Shown: positions 39,911-48,564 of the stretch, in pieces | Layout: each line of letters starts with the position of its first letter | How positions within the stretch are numbered: position 1 is the stretch's first letter | Assembly (NCBI RefSeq): GCF_900177815.1 | Contig: NZ_FXAZ01000005.1 | Coordinates: 310,001-374,000 of the forward strand | Length of the DNA stretch: 64,000 bases | Reading direction: 5' to 3' | Source of the DNA: Paenibacillus aquistagni | GTDB taxonomy: Bacteria > Bacillota > Bacilli > Paenibacillales > Paenibacillaceae | Notes under the pieces: model-generated | Told to the model about the DNA's origin: nothing | The model's database searches: none | What the model saw: only the letters and a program-made list of their open reading frames with translations | Position numbers and translations under genes: made by a program

Positions 39911-40336
39911 TTATCGATATACCTGTGGACAGTCCTCTCCAGATGGAGTGAAGAAACAGTGTGCCTTGAATCTGCCTGTATTCTGCTGGTTATACCATGT
40001 TGGAGGACAACTGCCGGCTGGACGGAAGAACCAAAGGGCATTCGATGCCGGCCAGAACCTCTCACCGTTAATTACTCGCTGCGCAAGGCGAACATCACGA
40101 TCTCTTGCCCGTTGATAGAAGTAGCTCTTCTGAATAGCTTCGAAGCCGCCTGGACTCTGATACACCATATCATCCATGCTGCGTATGTTTTTAAAATCCA
40201 AGCAATCACCTAATATGCGATTTACTCCAACATTGCCGACCATCAGCATCCCCTGCTCTCCTTCGCCTTCAGCTTCAGCTCGCATGAGCCTAGCTAAAGT
40301 CTGCACGTCGTTGGAGTTGGTTCTAATAACTGCCAT
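39911..40336 (-). CDS. cwlJ: CwlJ, germination cortex-lytic hydrolase
   Basis: 141 residues, hydrolase family 2 (SleB/CwlJ catalytic domain). The catalytic Glu region is 'LARLMRAEAEGEGEQGMLMV', followed by 'GNVGVNRI' and 'SNALWFFRP'. It has no signal peptide or peptidoglycan-binding domain, as expected for CwlJ rather than SleB. CwlJ degrades spore cortex on germination, triggered by Ca-dipicolinate. GGAGGG precedes the ATG. It is followed by gerQ, whose product holds it in the coat. Confidence 0.93.
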   Translation of the reverse strand: MAVIRTNSNDVQTLARLMRAEAEGEGEQGMLMVGNVGVNRILGDCLDFKNIRSMDDMVYQSPGGFEAIQKSYFYQRARDRDVRLAQRVINGERFWPASNALWFFRPAGSCPPTWYNQQNTGRFKAHCFFTPSGEDCPQVYR

Positions 40337-40366
40337 ATCTCGTTATCCCTCCCTTCACACGTTACC

Positions 40367-40395
40367 ATCATATGTGCGAAGGCCTATTTGGTGAC
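40367..40395 (-). promoter_or_regulatory. Possible sigma-E-type promoter of cwlJ-gerQ
   Basis: On the minus strand GTCACCAA (40388-40395) and CATATGAT (40367-40374), 13 bases apart. Agrees with mother-cell expression of both genes. Confidence 0.4.
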
Positions 40396-40499
40396 AACGA
40401 ACCATGAGTCTCCTTCAACGAGGCATCCTCCCTATACATTCCGATAATCCTCACCATTAAAGCCATATATGATAACTTGGCCAATTGCCCTAATCGAAC

Positions 40500-40530
40500 G
40501 AAAAAGGAGCCTTCCTGAGGAAGACTCCTT
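40500..40530 (-). terminator. azoR terminator
   Basis: AAGGAGTCTTCC-TCA-GGAAGGCTCCTT (one G-U pair) followed by TTT on the minus strand. Confidence 0.85.
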
Positions 40531-40558
40531 AATGATGATAACTGACAGAAATGATGGA

Positions 40559-41191
40559 TTAAACCAAAGCGAAGTGGCGTTTTACGCTTTCGGATGCGCG
40601 TACCTTAGCAGCCTCAAGAATCTCTTCTGCTTTGTCTGGTGTAGCATTCATGCCTTCAACGACAACATTTTCATACTCAGTAATGCCGATGAAGCCCATA
40701 ACAGCTTGCAAATAGTTGTTTGCGAATTGGAAGCCTGGCGCTTGGGAATAGTCGCCACCGCGAGCTTCGATGTGAACGACTTTCTTATCTGTAATAAGGC
40801 CTTGAGGACCTTCAGCTGTGTAGCGGAATGTACGACCTGCAATCACAACATTGTCAATATATGCTTTAAGAAGCGGCGGGTAGCTAAGGTTCCACATCGC
40901 AGAAACGAATACAACCATATCTGCTGCAAGGAATTGCTCCAAGATGTCATTCATGCGAGCCAATACCGCCTGTTGGCCTTGAGACAAGTCAGCGCCTTGA
41001 GCTGCTTTGCCCCAAGCATCCAATACTTCACCATCGATCATAGGAATATGCTCTTCATAAAGATTCAATGTTGTCACTTCAACATCAGCATTTGCTGCTT
41101 GGATCTCATTAACATAATGGCTTGCTAGACGAAGGCCATAAGACATAGCCTCTGGTTTTGGGTTGGAGTTGACAACAAGTACTTTTTTCAT
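40559..41191 (-). CDS. azoR: FMN-dependent NADH:quinone oxidoreductase/azoreductase
   Basis: 210 residues, AzoR/AcpD family with a flavodoxin-like fold. Family motifs are 'VNSNPKPEAMSYGLRLASHY' (phosphate loop), 'VFVSAMWNLSYPPLLKAYID' and 'HIEARGGDYS'. It reduces quinones and azo compounds with NADH, protecting against electrophile stress. A sigma-A promoter lies about 70 bases upstream and related half-sites lie in the long upstream region. In B. subtilis azoR1 is controlled by the MarR/DUF24-type repressor YodB; no such regulator gene is in this window. Confidence 0.93.
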   Translation of the reverse strand: MKKVLVVNSNPKPEAMSYGLRLASHYVNEIQAANADVEVTTLNLYEEHIPMIDGEVLDAWGKAAQGADLSQGQQAVLARMNDILEQFLAADMVVFVSAMWNLSYPPLLKAYIDNVVIAGRTFRYTAEGPQGLITDKKVVHIEARGGDYSQAPGFQFANNYLQAVMGFIGITEYENVVVEGMNATPDKAEEILEAAKVRASESVKRHFALV

Positions 41192-41258
41192 AAAAAATAT
41201 ACCTCACTTTTCGACTGTTATTATGTGACTTAAAATAATTAACTTACTTTTGATTAGT

Positions 41259-41287
41259 ATATTATCTCGAACAGGAGACAAAGTCAA
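41259..41287 (-). promoter_or_regulatory. azoR promoter
   Basis: TTGACT (41282-41287) and TAATAT (41259-41264) on the minus strand with a 17-base spacer. TTAACTTACTTTT just downstream may be an operator. Confidence 0.72.
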
Positions 41288-41602
41288 GTGCTTTGTTTGT
41301 AAATTTTTTCGTTCGAACATCGCTCATCATTTGTGAGGTAATTCACTTACTTGCTTACCCCGGTGCCTCTTTTTCTGAAACCTCCTCACTTTTCAAAGCA
41401 TTTTGTATGAAAAGTTTACGTCTAAAATTATACAACTCGCTTTATGTGTAAGCAAGTACATATGAGGCCGCTAGTATCGACAGTTTTGTGACGCCGGATA
41501 TTAAAAGAAAATTTGATTTATTCACCTCGAAATAAGGGTTTGCATCATTTTTACACGACTAATAGAAGAGAAGCAATCATCGACTACTGGACTCCTATTC
41601 TG
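41288..41602. other. AT-rich upstream region of azoR with paired inverted sites
   Basis: No gene. TACTTGCTTAC at 41348-41358 and its exact complement GTAAGCAAGTA at 41448-41458 lie exactly 100 bases apart. Both resemble the TTACTT element beside the azoR promoter and may be regulator sites. Confidence 0.35.
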
Positions 41603-41642
41603 AAAAGTAAACAGAGCGACTCCTATAAGGATGTCGCTCTGT
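41603..41642 (-). terminator. Terminator of the repeat-protein gene
   Basis: Stem ACAGAGCGAC with its complement, extended by ATCCT/AGGA, then TTTACTTTTC on the minus strand. Confidence 0.82.
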
Positions 41643-41678
41643 TGGATTCATTTAAGCTTACACCATAAATGGTTTAAG

Positions 41679-42914
41679 CTACTCTACCGACTCGGTGTTA
41701 ACTGCAGACGTGATGCTAGTGGATTCAGAAGCGCTAGTCATGCTTGCTTCATCATCTTGAGCCGCTGCAGTTACGCTGGTAACTTGTCCTGTTGGCTGAT
41801 AGCTTTGCGGAACCACATTCGTATGTGCGCCATGCGTTTGGGCTGTAATGCTTTGCGTTTGACCAGATGGCTGGTAGCTTTGCGGAACCACATTCATATG
41901 TGCTCCATGTGTTTGGGCTGTTACGCTTTGCACTTGCCCGTATGGCTGATAGCTTTGCGGAACCACATTTGTATGCGCCCCATGTGTTTGGGCTGTTACG
42001 CTTTGCACCTGTCCATATGGCTGGTAGCTTTGCGGAACCACATTTGTATGTGCTCCATGCGTTTGGGCTGTAATGCTTTGCGTTTGACCAGATGGCTGGT
42101 AGCTTTGCGGAACCACATTTGTATGCGCCCCATGTGTTTGGGCTGTTACGCTTTGCACTTGGCCATACGGCTGGAAGTTTTGCGGCACTACATTTGTATG
42201 TGCGCCATGTGTTTGGGCTGTTACGCTTTGCACTTGGCCGTATGGCTGGTAGCTTTGCGGAACCACATTCGTATGTGCGCCATGCGTTTGGGCTGTGATG
42301 CTTTGCGTTTGACCAGATGGCTGGTAGCTTTGCGGAACCACATTCGTATGTGCGCCATGCGTCTGCGCTGTTACGCTTTGCACCTGTCCGTATGGCTGAT
42401 AGCTTTGCGGAACCACATTTGTATGCGCCCCATGCGTTTGGGCTGTTACGCTTTGCACTTGTCCATATGGCTGATAGCTTTGCGGAACCACATTTGTATG
42501 CGCCCCATGCGTTTGGGCTGTTACGCTTTGCGTTTGACCAGATGGCTGATAGCTTTGCGGAACCACATTCATATGTGCTCCATGCGTCTGCGCTGTTACG
42601 CTTTGCGTTTGACCAGATGGCTGATAGCTTTGCGGAACCACATTCATATGTGCTCCATGCGTCTGAGCTGTGATGCTTTGCGTTTGGCCAGATGGCTGAT
42701 ACATCGAAGGTGTAGACGCATAGTTAGCTGCTGTATAACCAGCACTATTGCCCATCTGGTTAGAAGAATAGTTTTGCGGCATTGAGTTCGTATAACCCAT
42801 GCCATATGTAGAACCAATACCTTGTGTGCTCGACGTTACAGAACGATTCATCGCTTGACCCATCGTTCCTTGAGAAGCTGATGAATAGAACCCGCCTGAA
42901 TTCGTTTGTTGCAT
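41679..42914 (-). CDS. Protein of tandem 25-residue repeats, possible spore-surface protein
   Basis: 411 residues. Residues 1-71 are Ser/Gln/Tyr/Met-rich without a signal peptide. From Tyr72 come twelve complete 25-residue units of the form YQP(S/Y)GQ(T/V)QS(I/V)TAQ followed by THGAH(T/M)NVVPQS, then a degenerate half-unit and an acidic Ser/Thr tail. The repeats are near-identical also in DNA. GGGAGG precedes the ATG and a terminator follows, so it is a real gene. Composition (His, Gln, Tyr, no Cys) and nearness to gerQ/cwlJ suggest a spore coat or exosporium protein; this is inference. No catalytic domain. Confidence 0.85.
   Translation of the reverse strand: MQQTNSGGFYSSASQGTMGQAMNRSVTSSTQGIGSTYGMGYTNSMPQNYSSNQMGNSAGYTAANYASTPSMYQPSGQTQSITAQTHGAHMNVVPQSYQPSGQTQSVTAQTHGAHMNVVPQSYQPSGQTQSVTAQTHGAHTNVVPQSYQPYGQVQSVTAQTHGAHTNVVPQSYQPYGQVQSVTAQTHGAHTNVVPQSYQPSGQTQSITAQTHGAHTNVVPQSYQPYGQVQSVTAQTHGAHTNVVPQNFQPYGQVQSVTAQTHGAHTNVVPQSYQPSGQTQSITAQTHGAHTNVVPQSYQPYGQVQSVTAQTHGAHTNVVPQSYQPYGQVQSVTAQTHGAHMNVVPQSYQPSGQTQSITAQTHGAHTNVVPQSYQPTGQVTSVTAAAQDDEASMTSASESTSITSAVNTESVE
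41748..42701 (-). repeat. 75-bp tandem repeat array (12 units plus a partial)
   Basis: In-frame 75-bp repeats inside the gene above. Two unit types, S (PSGQTQS) and Y (PYGQVQS), follow the order S S S Y Y S Y Y S Y Y S from the N-terminus, then a T-type partial. The last nine full units repeat as a 225-bp YYS block. Confidence 0.95.
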
Positions 42915-43133
42915 AGGTAAATTCCTCCCTAGGTTGCATTAAGGTTATCCATCTGAGCAGTCCTACTCAGCTGACAAGCTTATTATTCTTCCAACCAAAG
43001 GAATATTATGCATCTTATTTGCGTGTTTATTAATCGAGACTTCAAGTGGCTTTCATGATAAAATAAGCGGGACATGAATATATGGCTATCACAACCATCT
43101 TTTGGAATGTCATACAAGAAAGGGAGAGGATTA

Positions 43134-43946
43134 ATGTTTGAATGGAATAATATATGGCGAGGTATGATGATCGGGACAGCCGACCTCATTCCGGGTGTAA
43201 GCGGAGGAACGATCGCAGTCATCCTCGGCTTCTATGATCGTCTGATCCAAGCCATAAGCGGATTTTTCAGCAAGGAGTGGAAAAAGCATCTCGGGTTCCT
43301 CATTCCACTGGGTATTGGCGTGGGAGCAGCACTCGTGGTTTTAAGCCGTGTCATGAAGTGGCTGCTTGCAAACCAAGAACAGGCCACTTACTTCTTCTTT
43401 ATTGGGCTGATCTTAGGGATTATCCCCTATCTCTATAAAAGTGCTGACGTGAAGCGCAACTTCAATGGCATCCATTATGTGCTGTTTCTCGTTGCTGCCA
43501 TCGCAATTGCGTTGACAGGACTGCTTGTGCCATCGGATGCCCATGAACATGTAGCGATTGAGCTTACATGGATGTATGGCCTTGGCTTATTTGGCGCAGG
43601 CGCGCTCGCCAGCATGGCGATGCTGCTGCCTGGTATCAGCGGCTCCTTCGTGCTTCTGCTGCTCGGCGTGTATCCGATCGCCATTGAAGCCTTGTCCACC
43701 CTGAATATTCCGCTGATTGCCATTATCGGATGCGGCGTCATGTTCGGCTTTATCTTAAGCAGCAAGCTGATCAAGTACTTGCTCGCGAAGCATCCAAGCA
43801 CGATGTACGCCATTATTATCGGCATGGTCGTTGGCTCGCTATATGTCATCTTCCCGGGTATTCCTAGTGGACTAGCTTCTATCGCGCTCTGTGCGGCCGC
43901 ACTTCTGCTCGGGCTGTTCTGTTCCCTGAAGCTTGGCAGCAAGTAA
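43134..43946 (+). CDS. DUF368 polyprenyl-phosphate transporter (PopT family)
   Basis: 270 residues with about eight to nine membrane helices. The signature 'GTADLIPGVSGGTIAVILGF' near the N-terminus and the repeat 'AMLLPGISGSFVLLLLGVY' mark an inverted repeat, as in DUF368 proteins. Members of DUF368 have been shown to recycle undecaprenyl phosphate across the membrane for cell wall synthesis. GAGAGG lies just before the chosen ATG (MFEWNN); a longer frame of 20 codons upstream lacks a site. Single-gene unit with a strong terminator. Confidence 0.92.
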   Translation: MFEWNNIWRGMMIGTADLIPGVSGGTIAVILGFYDRLIQAISGFFSKEWKKHLGFLIPLGIGVGAALVVLSRVMKWLLANQEQATYFFFIGLILGIIPYLYKSADVKRNFNGIHYVLFLVAAIAIALTGLLVPSDAHEHVAIELTWMYGLGLFGAGALASMAMLLPGISGSFVLLLLGVYPIAIEALSTLNIPLIAIIGCGVMFGFILSSKLIKYLLAKHPSTMYAIIIGMVVGSLYVIFPGIPSGLASIALCAAALLLGLFCSLKLGSK

Positions 43947-44015
43947 GGCTGCTATTCAAGCCCGTATGCGCTCCTTGCAATGATCGTATTTTAATATGGT
44001 GAAAGTCGAATAAAC

Positions 44016-44077
44016 ACAAAAAGAAGGTGTCCCAGCTTATGAAACGCTCTTAAGCTATGGACACCTTCTTCTTTTTC
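44016..44077. terminator. Two-way terminator between the DUF368 gene and prkA
   Basis: Stem AAGAAGGTGTCC with its complement, an inner AGCTTA/TAAGCT stem, and T-runs on both strands between converging genes. Confidence 0.88.
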
Positions 44078-44078
44078 C

Positions 44079-45974
44079 TTAACGATTCAGCAGGCTGCCG
44101 ACATAGCGGAGCAGTTCATTCGCGCATACAGGGCAATACCCGTGCTCATCAATGAGCCGTGCCGTAACTTCATTAATTCGTTTCAGCTGATTCTCATCTG
44201 GCGTCTTGGTTGAAGTCGTAATCTTCACAATGTCCTTCAGATCCGCAAACAGCTTCTTCTCCACCGCTTCACGCAAGCGATCATGACTTGTGTAATCGAA
44301 CTTCCGTCCTTTGCGCGAATATGAAGAGAGTCGAATGAGAATCTCCTCCCGGAATGCCTTTTTCGCGTTCTCTGACACCCCGATCTGCTCCTCAATCGAG
44401 CGCATTAGACGTTCATCTGGATCCATTTCCTCATCCGTGAGTGGATCACGAATCTTTTTCCAATTGCAGAACGCTTCGATGTTATCCAAATAGTTCTCAA
44501 ATAAAGTCTTTGCCGATTCCTCAAAGGAATACACAAATGCCTTCTGCACTTCCTTTTTTGCAAGACCGTCAAACTCCTTGCGTGCGACCGAGATATAATT
44601 CAAGTATCGCTCACGCTCTTCCTTCGTTATGGACGCGTGCTGATCGAGGCCATCCTTCAATGCTCGAAGCACATCTAGCGCGTTAATGCACTGAAGGTTC
44701 TGCTTAATCAAAGCACTGGAGATGCGGTTTATGACGTAACGAGGATCAATGCCCGACATTCCCTCTTCCGAGAATTCATTTTGCATTTCCTTTAGATCGT
44801 TATCTTTGTAGCCCTCGACTTCCTCTCCATCATACATTCTCATTTTCTTAACGATATCCATTCCCTGCTTCTTCGACTCTTTTAATCGAGTCAGGATCGA
44901 GAAGATCGCAGAGGCCCGCAAGGCATGAGGCGCAATGTGCACATGCTTCATATCACTTTGCTCAATCAGCTTGCTGTAGATTTTCTCCTCTTGGGATACC
45001 TTTAGATTATAAGGGATCGGCATCACGATCATCCGCGACTGAAGAGCCTCGTTTTTCTTATTGGAGATGAACGCCTTGTACTCCGATTCATTCGTATGGG
45101 CTACGATAAGTTCATCGGCAGATATTAAGGCAAATCGACCTGCCTTGAAATTACCTTCTTGCGTCAGGGACAATAGATTCCACAGAAACTTCTCATCGCA
45201 CTTTAGCATCTCTTGGAATTCCATTAAGCCGCGGTTTGCTTTATTCAACTCTCCATCAAAACGGTAGGCCCTTGGATCAGATTCTGAGCCATACTCCGTA
45301 ATGGTAGAGAAATCAATGCTTCCGGTTAAATCTGCAATATCCTGTGACTTCGGATCAGATGGGCTGAAGGTTCCAACCCCGACACGATTCTCCTCAGAGA
45401 TCACGACTCGCTCCACTAAGACCTGTTCAATATCGCCATGATATTCGGTTCGAAGCCTCATCTGGCAGGATGGGCACAGATTTCCTTCGATTCGCACACC
45501 TAGCACTTTTTCGACCTCTGGCCGAAGCCCATTGGGAATCAGGTGCAAGGGCTCCTCATGCATCGGGCACCCCTTAATCGCAAAGACTGCTCCGCGCTCT
45601 GAGCGGGAGAACTGCTCCAGCCCACGCTTAAGCATCGTTACAATTGTTGATTTCCCCCCACTTACAGGACCCATTAGCAGTAGAATCCGTTTGCGAACAT
45701 CCAAGCGCTTAGCAGCAGAGTGAAAGTACTCTTCGACCAGCTTCTCAATCGCTCGGTCGAGGCCAAAGATCTCTTTTTCAAAAAACTTATATCGAACCTG
45801 GCCATCGACTTCCTCGACACCATGCGACGCAATCATCTCATACACTCTTGCATGAGCGGTCATGGCCGGAGAAGGGTCATTCTTCAGCAGTTCAACATAT
45901 TCCTTGAACGTCCCCGTCCAAGTCAAGCGTTCACTCTCGGCGCGGTGCTCTGCAATCCGTTTGAATATGTCCAT
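44079..45974 (-). CDS. prkA: PrkA, AAA+ sporulation kinase/protease-like protein
   Basis: 631 residues, the same length as B. subtilis PrkA. The N-terminal AAA domain holds Walker A 'GPVSGGKST' and 'KGCPMHEEPLHLIP', plus a cysteine pair in 'NLCPSCQMRL'. The C-terminal part ('DERLMRSIEEQIGVSENAKK') is the PrkA-specific domain. First described as a Ser kinase; later work suggests AAA+ protease-like action in sporulation. Start (MDIFKRI) chosen because GGAGGT lies seven bases before it; the frame continues 12 codons upstream. yhbH, usually adjacent, is about 28 kb away. Confidence 0.95.
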   Translation of the reverse strand: MDIFKRIAEHRAESERLTWTGTFKEYVELLKNDPSPAMTAHARVYEMIASHGVEEVDGQVRYKFFEKEIFGLDRAIEKLVEEYFHSAAKRLDVRKRILLLMGPVSGGKSTIVTMLKRGLEQFSRSERGAVFAIKGCPMHEEPLHLIPNGLRPEVEKVLGVRIEGNLCPSCQMRLRTEYHGDIEQVLVERVVISEENRVGVGTFSPSDPKSQDIADLTGSIDFSTITEYGSESDPRAYRFDGELNKANRGLMEFQEMLKCDEKFLWNLLSLTQEGNFKAGRFALISADELIVAHTNESEYKAFISNKKNEALQSRMIVMPIPYNLKVSQEEKIYSKLIEQSDMKHVHIAPHALRASAIFSILTRLKESKKQGMDIVKKMRMYDGEEVEGYKDNDLKEMQNEFSEEGMSGIDPRYVINRISSALIKQNLQCINALDVLRALKDGLDQHASITKEERERYLNYISVARKEFDGLAKKEVQKAFVYSFEESAKTLFENYLDNIEAFCNWKKIRDPLTDEEMDPDERLMRSIEEQIGVSENAKKAFREEILIRLSSYSRKGRKFDYTSHDRLREAVEKKLFADLKDIVKITTSTKTPDENQLKRINEVTARLIDEHGYCPVCANELLRYVGSLLNR

Positions 45975-46287
45975 CCCTCTAACCTCCAATGCTCCCGATT
46001 TGCAACACAACCTCCATCGCCGTCAATTCTATTTGTATATTCATGTTGTTGCTTACCTAACGGCCGCAAGACCAATGCCATGTGACCGTCTAGCAAATTT
46101 AGTGTATTACATACCTATGCGGGCGCCTTGGAATAGTTTCACGAAATTTGTAGGACACCCCTTAAAGAAACATTGTCCATTCGAAAGCGCTGCACCAAGT
46201 ATCGTCATGCTATAATGAGGAGGAACGATTGGATTCGGAAGAGATGGAGCATGTCTATCCTGATATTCTTCTTGAAATGAGGTTAAC
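45975..46287. other. Divergent intergenic region prkA/DUF2161
   Basis: Contains TGC-TATAAT (46208-46216), an extended -10 for the plus-strand DUF2161 gene, giving a leader of about 65 bases. I could not fix a sigma-E promoter for prkA on the minus strand. Confidence 0.5.
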
Positions 46288-47088
46288 ATGACAAACACAG
46301 ACCCTACACCTGTCAAAAAAACATCCAAAGCCAGATTGGAGACTGAACTGTACGCGCCGATCAAGCAGTATTGGGAGGAGCGCGGCTATGAGGTTCGAGG
46401 GGAAGTACGGCACTGTGATCTGGTTGCTATTCACCCTGCTAATCCGGAGGCCCCCGTTATTATTGAACTGAAATCTTCCATTAACTTAACATTGATTCTT
46501 CAAGGCCTAGAACGGCTGAAGGCTTCATCCGCCGTATATATTGCGGCTGAGAAGAAGCGAGAGGGAAAGCAAAGCAGAAAGCGCTGGAGAGGCATCGAGG
46601 AATTATGCCGCAAGGTTGGGCTTGGGCTCATTACCGTCACCTTCTATAGCAGAAAGCCGCCCTTTGTAGAGATTCATTGTCAGCCTTTTGGCAGCGAGAC
46701 GTTAGACCATGAAGGTCTTCACAGCGAGCTAGCTTATGCGGCAAACCGTCCAATCAAGACGCGCCAAGCAAAGCTTGTTCGAGAGTTCAGCGGGCGTAGC
46801 GGCGATTACAATGTGGGCGGAAGCAGCAAGCTGCCGCTTGTTACAGCCTATCGCGAACGTGCGCTTCGGGTAGCGGAAGCATTGCAGCAGGGGCATTGCC
46901 GGCCTGTGCATGTCAAGCGTGCAAGCGGAGTTGGCGATGCTGCGAATATATTAAGAAGCAACTACTATGGATGGTTCAAGCGTATAGAACGCGGCACCTA
47001 TGCGCTAACGGACGGAGGCCTGCAGGCACTGGAGCATTATGCTGATGTGCTAAGCTCCTTGCCTGCTGCCATGCCTCCTGCCGAGTAA
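46288..47088 (+). CDS. DUF2161 protein with PD-(D/E)XK nuclease-like fold
   Basis: 266 residues. The N-terminal half shows the nuclease-fold residues: Glu in 'KARLETELYAPIKQYWEERG', Asp in 'RHCDLVAIHP', and 'VIIELKSSIN' (the E-x-K pair). The region 'KASSAVYIAAEKK' follows. The C-terminal 90 residues ('RASGVGDAANILRSNYYGWF' and 'RGTYALTDGGLQAL') look like a winged helix. The family is annotated as a putative PD-(D/E)XK phosphodiesterase without a known substrate. GAGG stands five bases before the ATG. It converges on the aminotransferase gene with only ten bases between. Confidence 0.85.
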   Translation: MTNTDPTPVKKTSKARLETELYAPIKQYWEERGYEVRGEVRHCDLVAIHPANPEAPVIIELKSSINLTLILQGLERLKASSAVYIAAEKKREGKQSRKRWRGIEELCRKVGLGLITVTFYSRKPPFVEIHCQPFGSETLDHEGLHSELAYAANRPIKTRQAKLVREFSGRSGDYNVGGSSKLPLVTAYRERALRVAEALQQGHCRPVHVKRASGVGDAANILRSNYYGWFKRIERGTYALTDGGLQALEHYADVLSSLPAAMPPAE

Positions 47089-47098
47089 AGCCCTTTAT

Positions 47099-48310
47099 TT
47101 AACCTGCGTAGCGGCCGAGGAATTCCTCGACAGCCTCGCTCAAGCGATTCATGCCTTCATGGATGATCGTTGGCTCTGCAAAAGAGTAGTTAAGACGCAT
47201 CGTATTGCGCTTCGGCTTCTGCGCGAAGAAAGGTGCTCCAGGTACAAAGGCAACGCCTTTTTGCACGGAGCACTTCAGCAGCGCTTCTGCATCAAGCCCC
47301 TCCGGAAGCTCCACCCAGAAGAACATCCCGCCCTGCGGCATGGACCACTTCGCTTCTTTGTAGCAGCGATCCTCTTGCAGGTGCCCGGCCATCGTTTCCA
47401 TTCGCTCGCGATAAATGTGAGATAGCTTCTCAATATGCTTATCGATGGAGAACGTCTCAGACACAAGAAGCTCACTTAGAATAAGCTGGTCAAGCACACT
47501 GGAATGCAGATCGCAAGCTTGCTTACCTCTAGCCATCATGGCAATAATCCGCTTATCTGCGACCACATATCCTGTGCGAAGACCTGGGGCAACCGTCTTG
47601 CTGAACGTACTTGTATAAATGACAATGCGGTCCTCCCCCTTGCCCTCTAGCTTCGCAATATTAGGAACGGCTTCTCCGCTAAACCGAAGATCGCCGTATG
47701 GGTCATCCTCAAGAATAAGCACATGATTCGCTTTGCATTGATCAAGCAGCGCTTGACGGCGCTCAACACTCCAGACCCTTCCTGAAGGATTGCCGAAGGT
47801 CGGAACGACGTACACAAACTTCGGACGGTGCTGCTTCAGCTTCTGCTCAAGATCCTCTGGAATCATGCCTTGATCATCGCTTGCTACGCCGATTACATCC
47901 GCTCCATACAGCCTTAGCACCTGCAAGCATGCCAGATAGGTGGGATCTTCAACGAAGACGACATCTCCCGGGTTAATAACCGCCTTCGCGAACAAATCCA
48001 GGGTCTGCTGTGAACCTGACGTAATCATAATGTCATCAAGCGATCCATGGATGCCGCGCACCCGGCTTAACCGTTCTAGCACTCCTTCGCGCAAAGATAC
48101 GACGCCTTCCGTCAATCCATATTGAAGCGCTTGTGGAGCTTGTGATAACACGCGATCAGAAGCTTCTCGAATATGTTCAATTGGAAACCACTCTTCAGCA
48201 GGCAGCCCGCCTGCAAAAGAAATGATGGATTGCCCTTGTGTTAGCTTCAAAATATCACGGACAGCCGAGCTTTCAATCGACTGTATGCGTGATGAGAACG
48301 AATATTGCAT
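47099..48310 (-). CDS. PLP-dependent aminotransferase, class I/II (LysN/2-aminoadipate type)
   Basis: 403 residues. PLP lysine in 'YTSTFSKTVAPGLRTGYVVA'; 'VEDPTYLACLQVLRLYGAD' and 'PTFGNPSGRVWS' are fold-type I marks. The opening 'FSSRIQSIESSAVRDILKLT' is typical of the MocR-like catalytic group without the DNA-binding domain, such as 2-aminoadipate or aromatic aminotransferases. The exact amino acid is unknown. Start at MQYSFSSR because GGGGAG lies before it; the open frame runs 38 codons further. Confidence 0.9.
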   Translation of the reverse strand: MQYSFSSRIQSIESSAVRDILKLTQGQSIISFAGGLPAEEWFPIEHIREASDRVLSQAPQALQYGLTEGVVSLREGVLERLSRVRGIHGSLDDIMITSGSQQTLDLFAKAVINPGDVVFVEDPTYLACLQVLRLYGADVIGVASDDQGMIPEDLEQKLKQHRPKFVYVVPTFGNPSGRVWSVERRQALLDQCKANHVLILEDDPYGDLRFSGEAVPNIAKLEGKGEDRIVIYTSTFSKTVAPGLRTGYVVADKRIIAMMARGKQACDLHSSVLDQLILSELLVSETFSIDKHIEKLSHIYRERMETMAGHLQEDRCYKEAKWSMPQGGMFFWVELPEGLDAEALLKCSVQKGVAFVPGAPFFAQKPKRNTMRLNYSFAEPTIIHEGMNRLSEAVEEFLGRYAG

Positions 48311-48403
48311 GATAGAACTCCCCTTTCCATTTCCAAGATCATACACCCAAATCGAGATTGCTGGCAACGGACTTCTTAGGCCGCAATCGTGATATTTGTT
48401 ACA

Positions 48404-48417
48404 TGTAAGCGCATACA
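48404..48417. promoter_or_regulatory. cre site (CcpA) upstream of glpD
   Basis: TGTAAGCGCATACA differs at one position from the TGWNANCGNTNWCA consensus. It lies 148 bases before glpD, in the region shared with the divergent aminotransferase gene. Catabolite repression of glycerol genes is well established in Bacilli. Confidence 0.65.
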
Positions 48418-48564
48418 ACTTCATATTATGTTCATAGTCTAACTTTTCATAAGTAATCTCGTTTTATGGTTCGCTCGAACTGAAATTTACCGTGTGTGTT
48501 CTGAGAGTTTATTATCACTCTTTCGATGGATTTATCACATCATGTATATAAGGAGGGAAAGCAT

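Noticed and set aside
41748-42701. CRISPR-like array
   Set aside because: Units are contiguous 75-bp in-frame repeats without unique spacers, and no cas genes are present.
41631-42785. Long open frame (384 codons) on the plus strand across the 75-bp repeats
   Set aside because: It is the antisense of the repeat gene. The repeat length is a multiple of three, so one stop-free unit keeps the opposite strand open. It has no ribosome binding site, and the minus-strand gene has a site and a terminator.
48480-48560. GlpP-type antiterminator leader before glpD
   Set aside because: Only a 5-bp AGAGT/ACTCT stem without a U-tract is visible; too weak to call.
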